Assembly (NCBI GenBank): GCA_905221065.1
Contig: CAJNBS010000019.1
Span: 1-27,190, forward strand
Origin: a bacterium
GTDB taxonomy: Bacteria; Bacillota; Bacilli; Lactobacillales; Streptococcaceae
Reading direction: 5' to 3'
DNA: 27,190 nucleotides
A model generated the notes under the pieces. The model worked only from the letters and a program-made list of their open reading frames with translations. It had not been told where the DNA came from and ran no database searches. Made by a program: the position numbers and the translations under genes. Below, piece by piece: positions 1 to 8,063 of this stretch; the stretch's first letter is position 1; each line of letters begins with the position of its first letter.

Positions 1-73
1 AAAGCTTCTCTATGCTATATCCTTGTTTTCTAAGTTCATAGATCTGAACTTTATCATCATAAGTTAATTTCAT
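1..73 (-). CDS. IS3-family transposase OrfA, N-terminal fragment
   Basis: The first 24 codons read MKLTYDDKVQIYELRKQGYS and then IEKL, after which the window ends. This is the usual start of the small helix-turn-helix OrfA protein of IS150-group elements, which binds the element's ends. A GGGGTG ribosome-binding-like sequence lies 9 nt upstream of the ATG, inside the 3' arm of the hairpin at 82-122. OrfB, the catalytic part, would lie outside the window. The reading is partial only because the window stops here. Confidence 0.7.
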   Translation of the reverse strand, partial: MKLTYDDKVQIYELRKQGYSIEKL

Positions 74-81
74 AATAAAAA

Positions 82-122
82 CACCCCAAAAGTTAGATTT
101 TTTCTGTCTAACTTTTGGGGTG
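82..122. repeat. Perfect 16-bp inverted repeat at the IS end
   Basis: CACCCCAAAAGTTAGA at 82-97 is the exact reverse complement of 107-122, with a 9-nt loop. Transcribed leftward from outside the element, it would form a strong stem that covers the GGGGTG ribosome-binding site of the transposase. Transcribed rightward it has no clear T-tract, so it is more likely an insulating hairpin than a simple terminator. Confidence 0.8.
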
Positions 123-138
123 CAGTTCATATTATGCG

Positions 139-163
139 TTTTTGATTTTAAAGACTTTTTGCC
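139..163 (+). repeat. 25-bp direct repeat, copy 1
   Basis: A 25-base T/A-rich string (core GATTTTAAAGACTTTTTGCC) is repeated exactly at 2448-2472 in the same orientation. The two copies bracket the SPFH gene and the HAD lipoprotein gene. This copy sits only 15 bp outside the insertion sequence end. I do not recognise it as a named repeat. Confidence 0.7.
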
Positions 164-235
164 CAGCCTCAACAACATACAAGAATTTTTAGTTAAATGT
201 ATATCAATGTTCTTTGCTTTTCTTAACAAATGCAA

Positions 236-264
236 TACAAAAAGAGCCTGGAATCAGGCTCTTT
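236..264 (-). terminator. Terminator of the SPFH gene
   Basis: AAAGAGCCTG (241-250) pairs with CAGGCTCTTT (255-264) around a GAAT loop, a 10-bp perfect stem. On the minus strand it is followed by TTTTTGTATT. It begins 6 bp past the stop codon of the SPFH gene. Confidence 0.85.
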
Positions 265-270
265 AGTCTA

Positions 271-1170
271 TTATTTCTTCTCAGCACGGAGAGCTGACAA
301 GATTTGTGTACGGATATCATCCACACCATTTGGAGTATTTGGTAAAAAGATAGTTTGATTTCCTTTAGAAGCAAAGGTATTCAAGGTATCCAAATATTGG
401 TTGGTCAAGAGGATGGACATGATTTGCTCTTCTGTCATGCCAACATTGGCTTCCTTGAGTTCGGTGATAGACTCTGCCAACCCATCTACAATCGCCTTAC
501 GTTGTTGGGCAATCCCCACACCATGAAGGCGGTCTTTTTCTGCTTCGGCTTCAGCTGCAGTGACGATTTTAATCTTGTCAGCTTCTGCCAATTCTTGCGC
601 TGCGACCCGCTTACGTTGCGCCGCATTGATTTCATTCATGGATTGCTTAACTTCTGCATCTGGTTCGACCTTGGTAATCAAGGTTTTCACGATAATGTAG
701 CCGTAAGTTGTCATTTCTTCCGCAACTTGGTGCTGGACTTCAAGGGCAATCTCGTCTTTTTTCTCAAACAATTCATCCAAGGTTAATTTGGGAACAGAAG
801 AGCGAAGGGCGTCTTCGATATAAGATTTAATCTGAGATTCTGGACGCATGAGTTTATAGTAAGCATCTGTCACGCTCTGCTCGTTGACACGGTACTGAGT
901 CGCCACATTCATCATAACGAACACATTGTCCTTGGTCTTAGTCTCAACCACAATATCGCTTTGCAACAAGCGCAACTGGATTCGTGCTGCAATCGAGTCA
1001 ATCCCAAAAGGCAAGCGAATATGAATACCGCTATTGGCAACCTTTTGGTATTTCCCAAAGCGTTCAATAATCGCCACCGACTGCTGACGAACCACATAAA
1101 CTGTACTCAGTGTGACTATCACCAATAGGAGCACACAAACCACCACAAAAATCATCAAAAATGTTGCCAT
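271..1170 (-). CDS. SPFH/band 7 domain membrane protein
   Basis: This 299-residue protein belongs to the SPFH (stomatin/prohibitin/flotillin/HflK) family, membrane scaffolds often linked to membrane proteases or lipid microdomains. One hydrophobic segment (about residues 5-26) anchors the N-terminus. The band 7 domain follows from about 26 to 190, with the family's FGKYQK and LPFGID signatures. A charged helical stretch (about 185-235, with TAAEAEAEKDR) is a likely coiled coil for oligomer formation. The start was set at the ATG of MATFLMIF because GGAGG lies 7 nt upstream; an in-frame ATG 14 codons earlier lacks such a site and falls close to the promoter. It appears to be a single-gene unit with its own promoter and terminator. 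The precise partner is unknown. Confidence 0.88.
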   Translation of the reverse strand: MATFLMIFVVVCVLLLVIVTLSTVYVVRQQSVAIIERFGKYQKVANSGIHIRLPFGIDSIAARIQLRLLQSDIVVETKTKDNVFVMMNVATQYRVNEQSVTDAYYKLMRPESQIKSYIEDALRSSVPKLTLDELFEKKDEIALEVQHQVAEEMTTYGYIIVKTLITKVEPDAEVKQSMNEINAAQRKRVAAQELAEADKIKIVTAAEAEAEKDRLHGVGIAQQRKAIVDGLAESITELKEANVGMTEEQIMSILLTNQYLDTLNTFASKGNQTIFLPNTPNGVDDIRTQILSALRAEKK

Positions 1171-1200
1171 TATTGCGACCTCCATCATTATTTTTCCTGT

Positions 1201-1229
1201 ATTATAGCACATTTAAAGAAGGCTGTGCA
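1201..1229 (-). promoter_or_regulatory. Promoter of the SPFH gene
   Basis: On the minus strand TGC-TATAAT (extended -10; hexamer at 1201-1206) lies 17 bp from TGCACA (1224-1229, 4 of 6 matches to TTGACA). Confidence 0.65.
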
Positions 1230-1383
1230 GTTTTTACTGCGATTTTTCCTGAAATGTCAATAATTAGAGGTGAATTGTCACATTGTCGTCTAATTTCTAG
1301 CTAAAACAACTCTTTATAAAAAGCAATCGTTTTTTTCATTACATTAACTTCTATAGAATCTACATCCATAGTCAGAGAATGAC

Positions 1384-1412
1384 TTGCCTTAACTTTTCCC
1401 TCGTGCTATACT
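1384..1412 (+). promoter_or_regulatory. Promoter of the HAD lipoprotein gene
   Basis: TTGCCT (1384-1389), a 17-bp spacer and TGC-TATACT (hexamer 1407-1412) form an extended -10 promoter about 32 bp before the start codon. Confidence 0.75.
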
Positions 1413-1444
1413 ATTTATTGAAATTAATGAATAGGAGATATTTC

Positions 1445-2302
1445 ATGAAAACAGCAAAAACTACTGTTACAATCCTTTCTACACTTGCTTCTATCGTCTT
1501 ATTGGCTAGTTGTGCAACAAAGTCTACAGAAACACAGACAAGCAATAACAGCTCATCTGATAATCAGATTACAATGACATATGACCAACTACGGTCAAGA
1601 GAAAACACTATGTCAACCCTTTGGTATCAAAAATCAGCTGAAACTAAAGCTTTATACATACAGGGTTATAACGTTGCAACAAATCACCTAAAGGAATTGC
1701 TCAAAACAGAATCAGATAAACCTTACTCTATCGTTTTGGACTTGGATGAAACTGTCCTAGATAATAGCCCTTATCAAGTACAAAATGTCAAAGATGGTAC
1801 AGCATTCACACCCGAAAATTGGGATGTTTGGGTTCAAAAAGCTTCAGCAAAAGCCGTCCCAGGTGCCAAGGATTTTCTTCAGTTTGCTGATCAAAACGGT
1901 GTCCAAATCTACTATATTTCTGACCGTTCAGCTAATCAAGTAGATGCTACCATTAAAAATCTTGAAAATGAAGGAATTCCTGTTCAAGGACGTGATCATC
2001 TCATGTTCTTAGAAAGTGGTGTAAAATCCAAAGAAGGTCGTCGCCAAAAAGTTCAAGAAAAAACAAATCTTATCTTATTGTTTGGTGATAACCTCGTAGA
2101 CTTTGCAGATTTTTCTAAGACTTCTGAATCTGACCGTGATAAACAACTTGAAGAATTGCAAAAAGAATTCGGTGAAAAATTCATCATCTTCCCAAATCCA
2201 ATGTACGGATCATGGGAATCAGCTGTATACGCTGGTAATAAGCTAGATGCTAAAGGTCAAGTAGAAGAACGCCAAAAAGCCTTACAAGGTTTTGATAAAT
2301 AA
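1445..2302 (+). CDS. HAD-superfamily acid phosphatase lipoprotein (class C, e(P4)-like)
   Basis: This is a 285-residue surface lipoprotein. The signal peptide ends in the lipobox LASC with the lipidated cysteine at residue 23, followed by a Ser/Thr/Asn-rich linker. HAD motif I is VLDLDETVLDNSP, with nucleophile D99 and acid-base D101. A later YYISDRS stretch fits motif II, and FGDNLVDF fits the metal-binding motif IV. This matches class C acid phosphatases (the lipoprotein e(P4)/LppC group), which remove phosphate from nucleotides and other monoesters outside the cell. The start follows GGAG with 7 nt spacing; a longer reading upstream lacks a ribosome-binding site. It is monocistronic with its own promoter and terminator. 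The substrate cannot be told from sequence; nucleotide scavenging is the family's usual role. Confidence 0.9.
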   Translation: MKTAKTTVTILSTLASIVLLASCATKSTETQTSNNSSSDNQITMTYDQLRSRENTMSTLWYQKSAETKALYIQGYNVATNHLKELLKTESDKPYSIVLDLDETVLDNSPYQVQNVKDGTAFTPENWDVWVQKASAKAVPGAKDFLQFADQNGVQIYYISDRSANQVDATIKNLENEGIPVQGRDHLMFLESGVKSKEGRRQKVQEKTNLILLFGDNLVDFADFSKTSESDRDKQLEELQKEFGEKFIIFPNPMYGSWESAVYAGNKLDAKGQVEERQKALQGFDK

Positions 2303-2349
2303 ACAAATAAGCTGATTCTATATAAACTACGGCTAACTTACAATTTTCA

Positions 2350-2405
2350 AAAAGTGGATAGGAAGGAATTCTGATAATCAGAAAACTTTCCTATCCACTT
2401 TTATG
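2350..2405 (+). terminator. Terminator of the HAD lipoprotein gene
   Basis: A 15-bp perfect stem, 2350-2364 with 2388-2402 (AAAAGTGGATAGGAA and its complement), encloses a 23-nt loop. The T-tract is formed mostly by the stem's own 3' end. Confidence 0.75.
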
Positions 2406-2447
2406 ATTGATATAACATCAAGATTTTATACATCTGATACTATACAT

Positions 2448-2472
2448 TTTTTGATTTTAAAGACTTTTTGCC
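2448..2472 (+). repeat. 25-bp direct repeat, copy 2
   Basis: Exact second copy of the repeat at 139-163, located between the HAD gene terminator and the toxin promoter. Confidence 0.7.
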
Positions 2473-2502
2473 TATCCCCTATATTTCAAAAATTAAGCAA
2501 TG

Positions 2503-2531
2503 TTGATGATCTAAATTTGATGTGATATACT
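2503..2531 (+). promoter_or_regulatory. Toxin mRNA promoter of the type I toxin-antitoxin locus
   Basis: TTGATG (2503-2508), a 17-bp spacer and TGA-TATACT (hexamer 2526-2531) form a good extended -10 promoter. Transcription should start near 2538, giving a 5' leader of about 50 nt and a toxin RNA of roughly 235 nt up to the terminator at 2772. Confidence 0.75.
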
Positions 2532-2540
2532 ATTTTTGTC

Positions 2541-2580
2541 ATCGGTTACCGATTACGTTCCTTACGGTTCGTGAGAGGAG
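2541..2580 (+). promoter_or_regulatory. Structured 5' leader of the toxin mRNA
   Basis: Two small hairpins can be drawn. ATCGG-TTA-CCGAT (2541-2553) would sit at the extreme 5' end, where fst mRNAs carry a stabilising stem. TTCCT (2558-2562) can pair with AGGAG (2576-2580), helped by ACG with CGT inside, which would mask the ribosome-binding site. The folding is inferred by eye, not computed. Confidence 0.5.
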
Positions 2581-2586
2581 GTGAAA

Positions 2587-2602
2587 CTAATGAGCCTTAT
2601 CA
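2587..2602 (+). repeat. Direct repeat over the toxin start codon (antisense target)
   Basis: CTAATGAGCCTTATCA contains the ATG of the toxin. A near-copy, CTAATGAACCCTATCA, lies at 2779-2794; 14 of 16 bases agree. Because the second copy is transcribed from the opposite strand, the antisense RNA can pair with this segment over 16 continuous positions, the two differences being G-U pairs. Confidence 0.75.
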
Positions 2603-2688
2603 TAGAGCTCGCTCTTACTATTATAGCGGACGTCATCGCAGGAATTATCTTGTATTTCGTCTGCAGATGGCTAGATAGTAAGGACTAA
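2590..2688 (+). CDS. Fst/Ldr-family type I toxin (small membrane peptide)
   Basis: This 32-residue ORF has a perfect AGGAGG 8 nt before its ATG. Residues 3-25 are one hydrophobic helix, followed by RWLDSKD. The core IIADVIAGII...V..WL lines up with LdrD (APVIAGIL...IV.NWL) and with the staphylococcal PepA1 toxin (IIAPVISG...YWL). Members of that superfamily insert in the membrane and stop growth. The usual proline before VIAG is Asp (D14) here, which is unusual. The gene has its own promoter, a structured leader and an opposing small RNA, the layout of the par locus of pAD1. A chance ORF is unlikely given this combination, but toxicity is inferred. The peptide is short enough for standard gene callers to miss. 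Confidence 0.82.
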   Translation: MSLIIELALTIIADVIAGIILYFVCRWLDSKD

Positions 2689-2738
2689 ACCGAGTGACTA
2701 GCCTGTAAGCACCCGTTAAATCGCTAAGATACGTCAAA

Positions 2739-2772
2739 AAAGCCCTTAACTATGGCAGTAGTTAGGGGCTTT
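2739..2772. terminator. Bidirectional terminator shared by toxin mRNA and antisense RNA
   Basis: A 14-bp stem (2739-2752 with 2759-2772, one G-T pair) has a 6-nt loop. On the minus strand it is followed by TTTTTT (2736-2741 region), making a strong terminator for the antisense RNA. On the plus strand the tail is GCTTTGG, weaker but serviceable for the toxin mRNA. Confidence 0.8.
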
Positions 2773-2778
2773 GGTGTT

Positions 2779-2794
2779 CTAATGAACCCTATCA
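2779..2794 (-). repeat. Direct repeat within the antisense RNA (pairing seed)
   Basis: This is the partner of 2587-2602. It lies in the same orientation on the DNA and is read as its complement in the antisense RNA. Confidence 0.72.
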
Positions 2795-2803
2795 ACTAAC
2801 TAC

Positions 2804-2832
2804 ATTTTAGCATATAAAGCTCGATATTTCAA
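2804..2832 (-). promoter_or_regulatory. Promoter of the antisense RNA
   Basis: On the minus strand TTGAAA (2827-2832), a 17-bp spacer and TGC-TAAAAT (hexamer 2804-2809) form an extended -10 promoter. It is at least as good as the toxin promoter, as expected for an antitoxin that must be in excess. Confidence 0.78.
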
Positions 2833-2901
2833 GAGTTTTATTTATTATTTAAAGTTCCTTAGTTCTGAAAGGTCTATAATGAAGTTTGCCATCTATTACC
2901 C

Positions 2902-2936
2902 AAAAACCGACCAGCTCTTATGAACTAGTCGGTTTT
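2902..2936 (-). terminator. Terminator of the adcRCBA operon
   Basis: AAAACCGAC (2903-2911) pairs with GTCGGTTTT (2928-2936). On the minus strand the stem ends in GGTTTTTGG. It starts 5 bp beyond the adcA stop codon. Confidence 0.8.
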
Positions 2937-2940
2937 CTCA

Positions 2941-4446
2941 TCAATGCGCCAACATTTCTTGGGCGATTTCTTGTCCAGATAGGTTATCTGGATAGTAGGT
3001 TGGCCAATTATCCATTTCTTCAAATAGAGCTTCTTGGCTTGTGCCTCCAAAGAAGATATGGAAATGTTCTGCCTTAACTGGAGCAATATTGTGGTCACTA
3101 AACTGAACATATTTGAATTGTCCAGCGTCAGCATCTGTGGCTTCAAAGAGGAAGCGAACACCACGATTACCTTTCTTATAAGTCAAGATTTTCTTACCGA
3201 CATACTTGTAAGTGTATTTCTTACTTTGTCCACCTTGAACAAATTCCATAGTATTATCAGTGATATTGATCTTAGTGACATCTGTCTGATAGCCTTTTGT
3301 ATAGTAGGCCTTGTACTCAGCTTGGGTCATCTTACCAGTCAACTTAGCCTTGTAGTCAAAGACTTGATCAAACGTGCCATCTTCAAGGAAAGGATAAACT
3401 GATTGCCAGTTACCTACATAGTCACTCAAGGTGCGGTCCTTGACATCTGCATCTTCAAAGTAACCATTTTGAACGGTCTTGGTATCCTCTGCTTTTTCAG
3501 GCTCGATTGCTGGGCCTTCTTGGTCTGTTGTTTGTTTCAAAGCCTTGAGGTTTTTCTCCATGATAGAGATGTAATTTTCTCCAGCCTTGGTATCCTCCTC
3601 TGTCAGACTTTCTAAAGGATTAAGGACATCTGTTTTGACACCTGCTTCTTTTGAAAGTGTGTTAGCAAGGGCTTGTGAGGCATTTTCTTCAAAGTAGATA
3701 TAGGCAATTTTATTTTTCTTGACGTACTCTGTCAATTCTGCCAGACGTGCAGCTGATGGCTCTGCATCTGGAGAGAGGCCTGAGATTGCGACTTGCTTGA
3801 GTCCATAGTCCAAGGCAAGGTAGTTAAAGGCTGCGTGCTGAGTCACAAAGCTCTTTTGTTTAGCTTGAGACAAGCCTTCTGCATAAGCCTTATCCAAGGC
3901 TTGCAATTTTTCGATATAGGCAGCTGCGTTCTTTTCAAAGGTCTCTTTTTTATCAGGATAATCTGCTGATAAGCTGTCACGGATGTGCTCCACAAGTTTG
4001 ATGGCACGGACTGGTGATAACCAAACATGGGGATCAAACTCATGGTGATGGCCTTCTTCGCCATGATCATGGTCTCCCTCTTCTTCCTCGCCACCTGGCA
4101 AGAGCAACATATCGCCAGTCGCCTTGATGGTTTTCACCTTTTTCTTATCCAAAGTATCTAGCAATTTAGGGACCCATGTTTCCATGTTTTCATTTTCATA
4201 AACGAAAGTATCTGCGTCTTGGATTTTGGCAACTGCCTTGGCAGAAGGTTCGTATTCATGGGGTTCTGTACCAGCACCGATTAGGAGTTCTACATTAGCA
4301 GTATCTCCTGCGACTTGCTTGGTAAATTCATAGACTGGGTAAAAGGTTGTCACGATATTGAGTTTACCATCTGCCTGCTTTTGATTGGAACAAGCCACTA
4401 AAAACAAGGCACATAGACTGGCTAGCAATAAGCTAATTTTTTTCAT
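2941..4446 (-). CDS. adcA: Zinc-binding lipoprotein AdcA with C-terminal ZinT domain
   Basis: AdcA captures zinc at the cell surface for the AdcBC importer. The 501-residue protein has a signal peptide with lipobox VAC (lipidated C19). A cluster A-I binding protein domain spans about 25-310, with zinc ligands H63, H140, H204 and E279 in place. A mobile acidic/His-rich loop (about 119-137, DHDHGEEGHHH) precedes H140. A linker leads to a ZinT domain from about 325 to the end, whose metal ligands fit H452, H461 and H463. The two-domain form is usual in streptococci. It is the last gene of adcRCBA, 9 bp after adcB, with GGAG before the ATG. Confidence 0.97.
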   Translation of the reverse strand: MKKISLLLASLCALFLVACSNQKQADGKLNIVTTFYPVYEFTKQVAGDTANVELLIGAGTEPHEYEPSAKAVAKIQDADTFVYENENMETWVPKLLDTLDKKKVKTIKATGDMLLLPGGEEEEGDHDHGEEGHHHEFDPHVWLSPVRAIKLVEHIRDSLSADYPDKKETFEKNAAAYIEKLQALDKAYAEGLSQAKQKSFVTQHAAFNYLALDYGLKQVAISGLSPDAEPSAARLAELTEYVKKNKIAYIYFEENASQALANTLSKEAGVKTDVLNPLESLTEEDTKAGENYISIMEKNLKALKQTTDQEGPAIEPEKAEDTKTVQNGYFEDADVKDRTLSDYVGNWQSVYPFLEDGTFDQVFDYKAKLTGKMTQAEYKAYYTKGYQTDVTKINITDNTMEFVQGGQSKKYTYKYVGKKILTYKKGNRGVRFLFEATDADAGQFKYVQFSDHNIAPVKAEHFHIFFGGTSQEALFEEMDNWPTYYPDNLSGQEIAQEMLAH

Positions 4447-4455
4447 GTTGGTCTC

Positions 4456-5262
4456 CTATTTGATAAAACGTCTTACTAAACTAATCAGTAAAAAGACAGT
4501 TACAAAAATAATGGTAATACTTGCACTTGCAGGCGTTTCTGCATAGTAGGAAATGTAAAGTCCTGCCACCATTCCCAAAAATCCAATAGCACTGGCAAGC
4601 AGCATAACCGATTTAAAGTTTTTCCCCAGACGCAGGGCAATACTAGCTGGCAAGACCATAATGGTCGACACCAGAAGAGCTCCTGCTGCAGGAATCATAA
4701 GGGCAATAGCCACCCCTGTCACCATGTTAAAAAGAATAGACATGGTACGAACGGGCAGGCCATCCACAAAGGCTGTATCCTCATCAAAGGTCAAGATATA
4801 CATCGGACGAAGGAAGAGGAAGGTCAAAATCAAAACAACCGCCGCAATGACAAAGAGGGAAATGACCTGCTCTTCGCTGATAGTCACGATTGAACCAAAA
4901 AGGTACTGGTCCAAACTCATAGAACTCGAGCTTTTACCCTTGCTCATGACAATCAGAGAAACAGCCAGACCTGTTGACATAAGGATAGCTGTCCCGATTT
5001 CCATAAAGCTCTTGTAAACCGTACGGAGATACTCCAAAAAGACCGCCGCAATCAAGACAATAGCAATAGTGGAAATAGTCGGGGAAATCCCTAGAACTAG
5101 ACCAAAGGCTACACCTGAAAGCGAGACGTGGCTGAGGGTATCACTCATCAAACTCTGACGGCGCAAGATAAGGAAGGTTCCAAGAACTGGCGAGAAAAGA
5201 CTCATAGCAATAACAGCCAGAAAGGCACGTTGCATAAAGTCATAAGATAATAAACTAAGCAT
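4456..5262 (-). CDS. adcB: Zinc ABC transporter permease AdcB
   Basis: This 268-residue integral membrane protein of the ABC-3 family forms the zinc channel with AdcC and AdcA. It is made almost entirely of hydrophobic helices, with the family's early stretch [20 protein letters not shown]. The start is placed at MLSLLSY: AGGAGG lies 6 nt upstream, and the ATG overlaps the adcC stop codon by 8 nt (ATGCTTAG), suggesting translational coupling. An upstream in-frame ATG at 5286 lies inside adcC and lacks support. Confidence 0.95.
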   Translation of the reverse strand: MLSLLSYDFMQRAFLAVIAMSLFSPVLGTFLILRRQSLMSDTLSHVSLSGVAFGLVLGISPTISTIAIVLIAAVFLEYLRTVYKSFMEIGTAILMSTGLAVSLIVMSKGKSSSSMSLDQYLFGSIVTISEEQVISLFVIAAVVLILTFLFLRPMYILTFDEDTAFVDGLPVRTMSILFNMVTGVAIALMIPAAGALLVSTIMVLPASIALRLGKNFKSVMLLASAIGFLGMVAGLYISYYAETPASASITIIFVTVFLLISLVRRFIK

Positions 5263-5959
5263 GGCCCACCTCCTGGTCATTCTCATGAACGTTGAAACAA
5301 CGCCATGGCGAGTCTTGGTTACGGACTAGATGGATATTGCGGTCCGCATAGTCCTTAACTTCTTCAGGGTCATGGGTAATCATCAAAACAGCCTTGCCAT
5401 GATGATGAGCGCTATGGTGCATGAGTTCGTAAAATTCATTTTTACTTCCTGCATCCATCCCCGTTGTCGGCTCATCTAGGATAAACACATCAGGGTCAGA
5501 AGCAAACATACGCGCAATTACCGCCCGTTGCTTTTGCCCCCCAGAAAGAGAACCCAAGCGTTTGTCTCTGTGTTCCCACATGCCCACTGAGTCCAGACTG
5601 GCCTTGATATGCTCCTCATCATGAGCATTCAAACGACGGAACCAACCCTTTCGCGGATAGCGACCCGACTTGACAAATTCATAAACCGTACTTGGAAAAC
5701 CAGCATTAAAACTAGCAATCTGCTGAGGAAGATAGGCTATTCTCAATTTCTTGCCCTGGGTATTTGTCTTTGAAATGGTCACCTTACCAATGCGTGGTTG
5801 GAGGATTCCAAGACTGGCCTTGATCAGTGTTGTCTTAGCCGCTCCATTCTCCCCCGTCAAGGTAACAAATTCCCCACTATCAACACTATAATTGATATGT
5901 TCCAGAACAGGCTCCTTATCATAATAGAAGGATAAATCCTCTACCGTAATATATCTCAT
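5255..5959 (-). CDS. adcC: Zinc ABC transporter ATP-binding protein AdcC
   Basis: This 234-residue ATPase powers the AdcAB zinc importer. Walker A is GENGAAKTT (36-44), the ABC signature LSGGQ is at 138-142, Walker B VFILDE at 158-163, and the switch His is in MITHD. Walker A has Ala where the consensus has the third Gly (GxxGxGKT). I recall the same sequence in the pneumococcal protein, so it is probably a family trait and not damage. Its ATG overlaps the adcR stop codon by one base. Confidence 0.96.
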   Translation of the reverse strand: MRYITVEDLSFYYDKEPVLEHINYSVDSGEFVTLTGENGAAKTTLIKASLGILQPRIGKVTISKTNTQGKKLRIAYLPQQIASFNAGFPSTVYEFVKSGRYPRKGWFRRLNAHDEEHIKASLDSVGMWEHRDKRLGSLSGGQKQRAVIARMFASDPDVFILDEPTTGMDAGSKNEFYELMHHSAHHHGKAVLMITHDPEEVKDYADRNIHLVRNQDSPWRCFNVHENDQEVGHA

Positions 5960-6399
5960 TATTTGATTTCTCCTACTAAAGCAGTCAAAAACCGCTGAAT
6001 CACTTTTTGTTCATTTGGAGTAAACTGAGTCGCCACTTCTTCATAGGTTAAAAGCGTATGCTCATGGTGATGATGATGCTCCTCAGCGATTGGACGAGCC
6101 AGATCAGTCAACTGATAAAAAATCACACGCGCATCCTTAGGATCTTTAGATGTCTCCAACATTCCTTCCTTGACCAAAGACTTAATAGCCTTGGTAACTG
6201 CTGCCTGACTGACATTGAGACGACGAGCCAATTCTGAATTTGTTAAAGATTCCTCTGACAAAAGCATGAGAATGTGCTCCTGGGTATTGGTCAGGGCCAC
6301 CTCGCTAGTACAATGACCTATTAGGATTTCATGCTGATTTTCTGCCTGCAAAATCACCTCATTCAAAAAAGCATCGATATCCTTCGCTAGCTGTCTCAT
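5959..6399 (-). CDS. adcR: Zinc-responsive MarR-family repressor AdcR
   Basis: AdcR represses zinc uptake genes when it holds zinc, binding palindromes close to TTAACNNGTTAA. The 146-residue protein has the MarR winged helix (about 35-100; [12 protein letters not shown] recognition region reads [20 protein letters not shown]). Known metal ligands are present: E24, C30 and H42, and a His cluster EEHHHHHEH around 106-114. It is first in the operon and is preceded by a matching operator at 6463-6474, so it should regulate itself and adcCBA. Confidence 0.97.
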   Translation of the reverse strand: MRQLAKDIDAFLNEVILQAENQHEILIGHCTSEVALTNTQEHILMLLSEESLTNSELARRLNVSQAAVTKAIKSLVKEGMLETSKDPKDARVIFYQLTDLARPIAEEHHHHHEHTLLTYEEVATQFTPNEQKVIQRFLTALVGEIK

Positions 6400-6462
6400 A
6401 TCTGACTCCTTTCCTTTTGGACTTCTCTTTTTAAGAGAAAAATACTATTCTTTAGAATTTTA

Positions 6463-6501
6463 TTTACCAGTTAATTATATCACAAGCAAAAAAAGAGTCA
6501 A
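6463..6501 (-). promoter_or_regulatory. adcR promoter with AdcR operator
   Basis: On the minus strand TTGACT (6496-6501), a 16-bp spacer and TGA-TATAAT (hexamer 6474-6479) form the promoter. It runs directly into TTAACTGGTAAA (6463-6474), 11 of 12 positions matching TTAACYRGTTAA. Zinc-loaded AdcR bound here would cover the transcription start. Confidence 0.85.
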
Positions 6502-6538
6502 GAAAAAACGTGAAAACCAGTTTCATTCTTGAACTCTT
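6491..6538 (-). terminator. Terminator of the dlt operon, overlapping the adcR promoter
   Basis: On the minus strand AAGAGTTCAAGAA (6526-6538) pairs with TTCTTGACTCTT (one bulged base), followed by a run of T. The 3' arm contains TTGACT, the -35 hexamer of the adcR promoter. Confidence 0.75.
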
Positions 6539-6550
6539 CCATACTATTAT

Positions 6551-8054
<1,504 letters not shown>

Positions 8055-8063
8055 TTATTTCCT

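Larger units (their letters stand above)
1..124 (-). mobile_element. End of an IS3-family (IS150-like) insertion sequence
   Basis: The first 124 bases look like one end of an insertion sequence that continues beyond the window. Reading leftward, the element would begin TGCACCCCAAAAGTTAGA at about 124. It has a perfect inverted repeat just inside this end (82-97 with 107-122) and then a transposase start at 73. This arrangement is typical of IS3-family elements of streptococci. Family assignment is from memory of the protein start and the terminal sequence. The other end is not visible, so intactness cannot be judged. Confidence 0.7.
2735..2797 (-). ncRNA. Predicted antitoxin antisense RNA (RNA II-like)
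   Basis: From the promoter at 2804-2832, transcription should start close to 2797 and end at the terminator near 2735, giving about 60 nt, close to the 65-nt RNA II of pAD1 par. Its first 20 or so bases contain TGATAGGGTTCATTAG, which can pair across the toxin start codon, and its terminator stem is complementary to the 3' end of the toxin mRNA. The two RNAs are therefore convergent and share two interaction sites. The ends are predicted from the promoter and terminator only. Confidence 0.75.

Noticed and set aside
355..786. 143-residue plus-strand ORF opposite the SPFH gene
   Set aside because: It lies entirely antisense to a clearly conserved gene, has no ribosome-binding site and a Cys/Phe-rich composition typical of a mirrored frame.
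2886..3077. 63-residue plus-strand ORF starting in the adc terminator
   Set aside because: It runs through the terminator hairpin and into the 3' end of adcA on the opposite strand, without a ribosome-binding site.
3034..3402. Plus-strand ORF opposite adcA
   Set aside because: It is fully antisense to the ZinT part of adcA, with no promoter or ribosome-binding site.
5361..5960. Apparent Walker A defect in adcC (Ala for Gly)
   Set aside because: All other ATPase motifs are intact and I recall the same residue in the pneumococcal protein, so it is not treated as inactivation.
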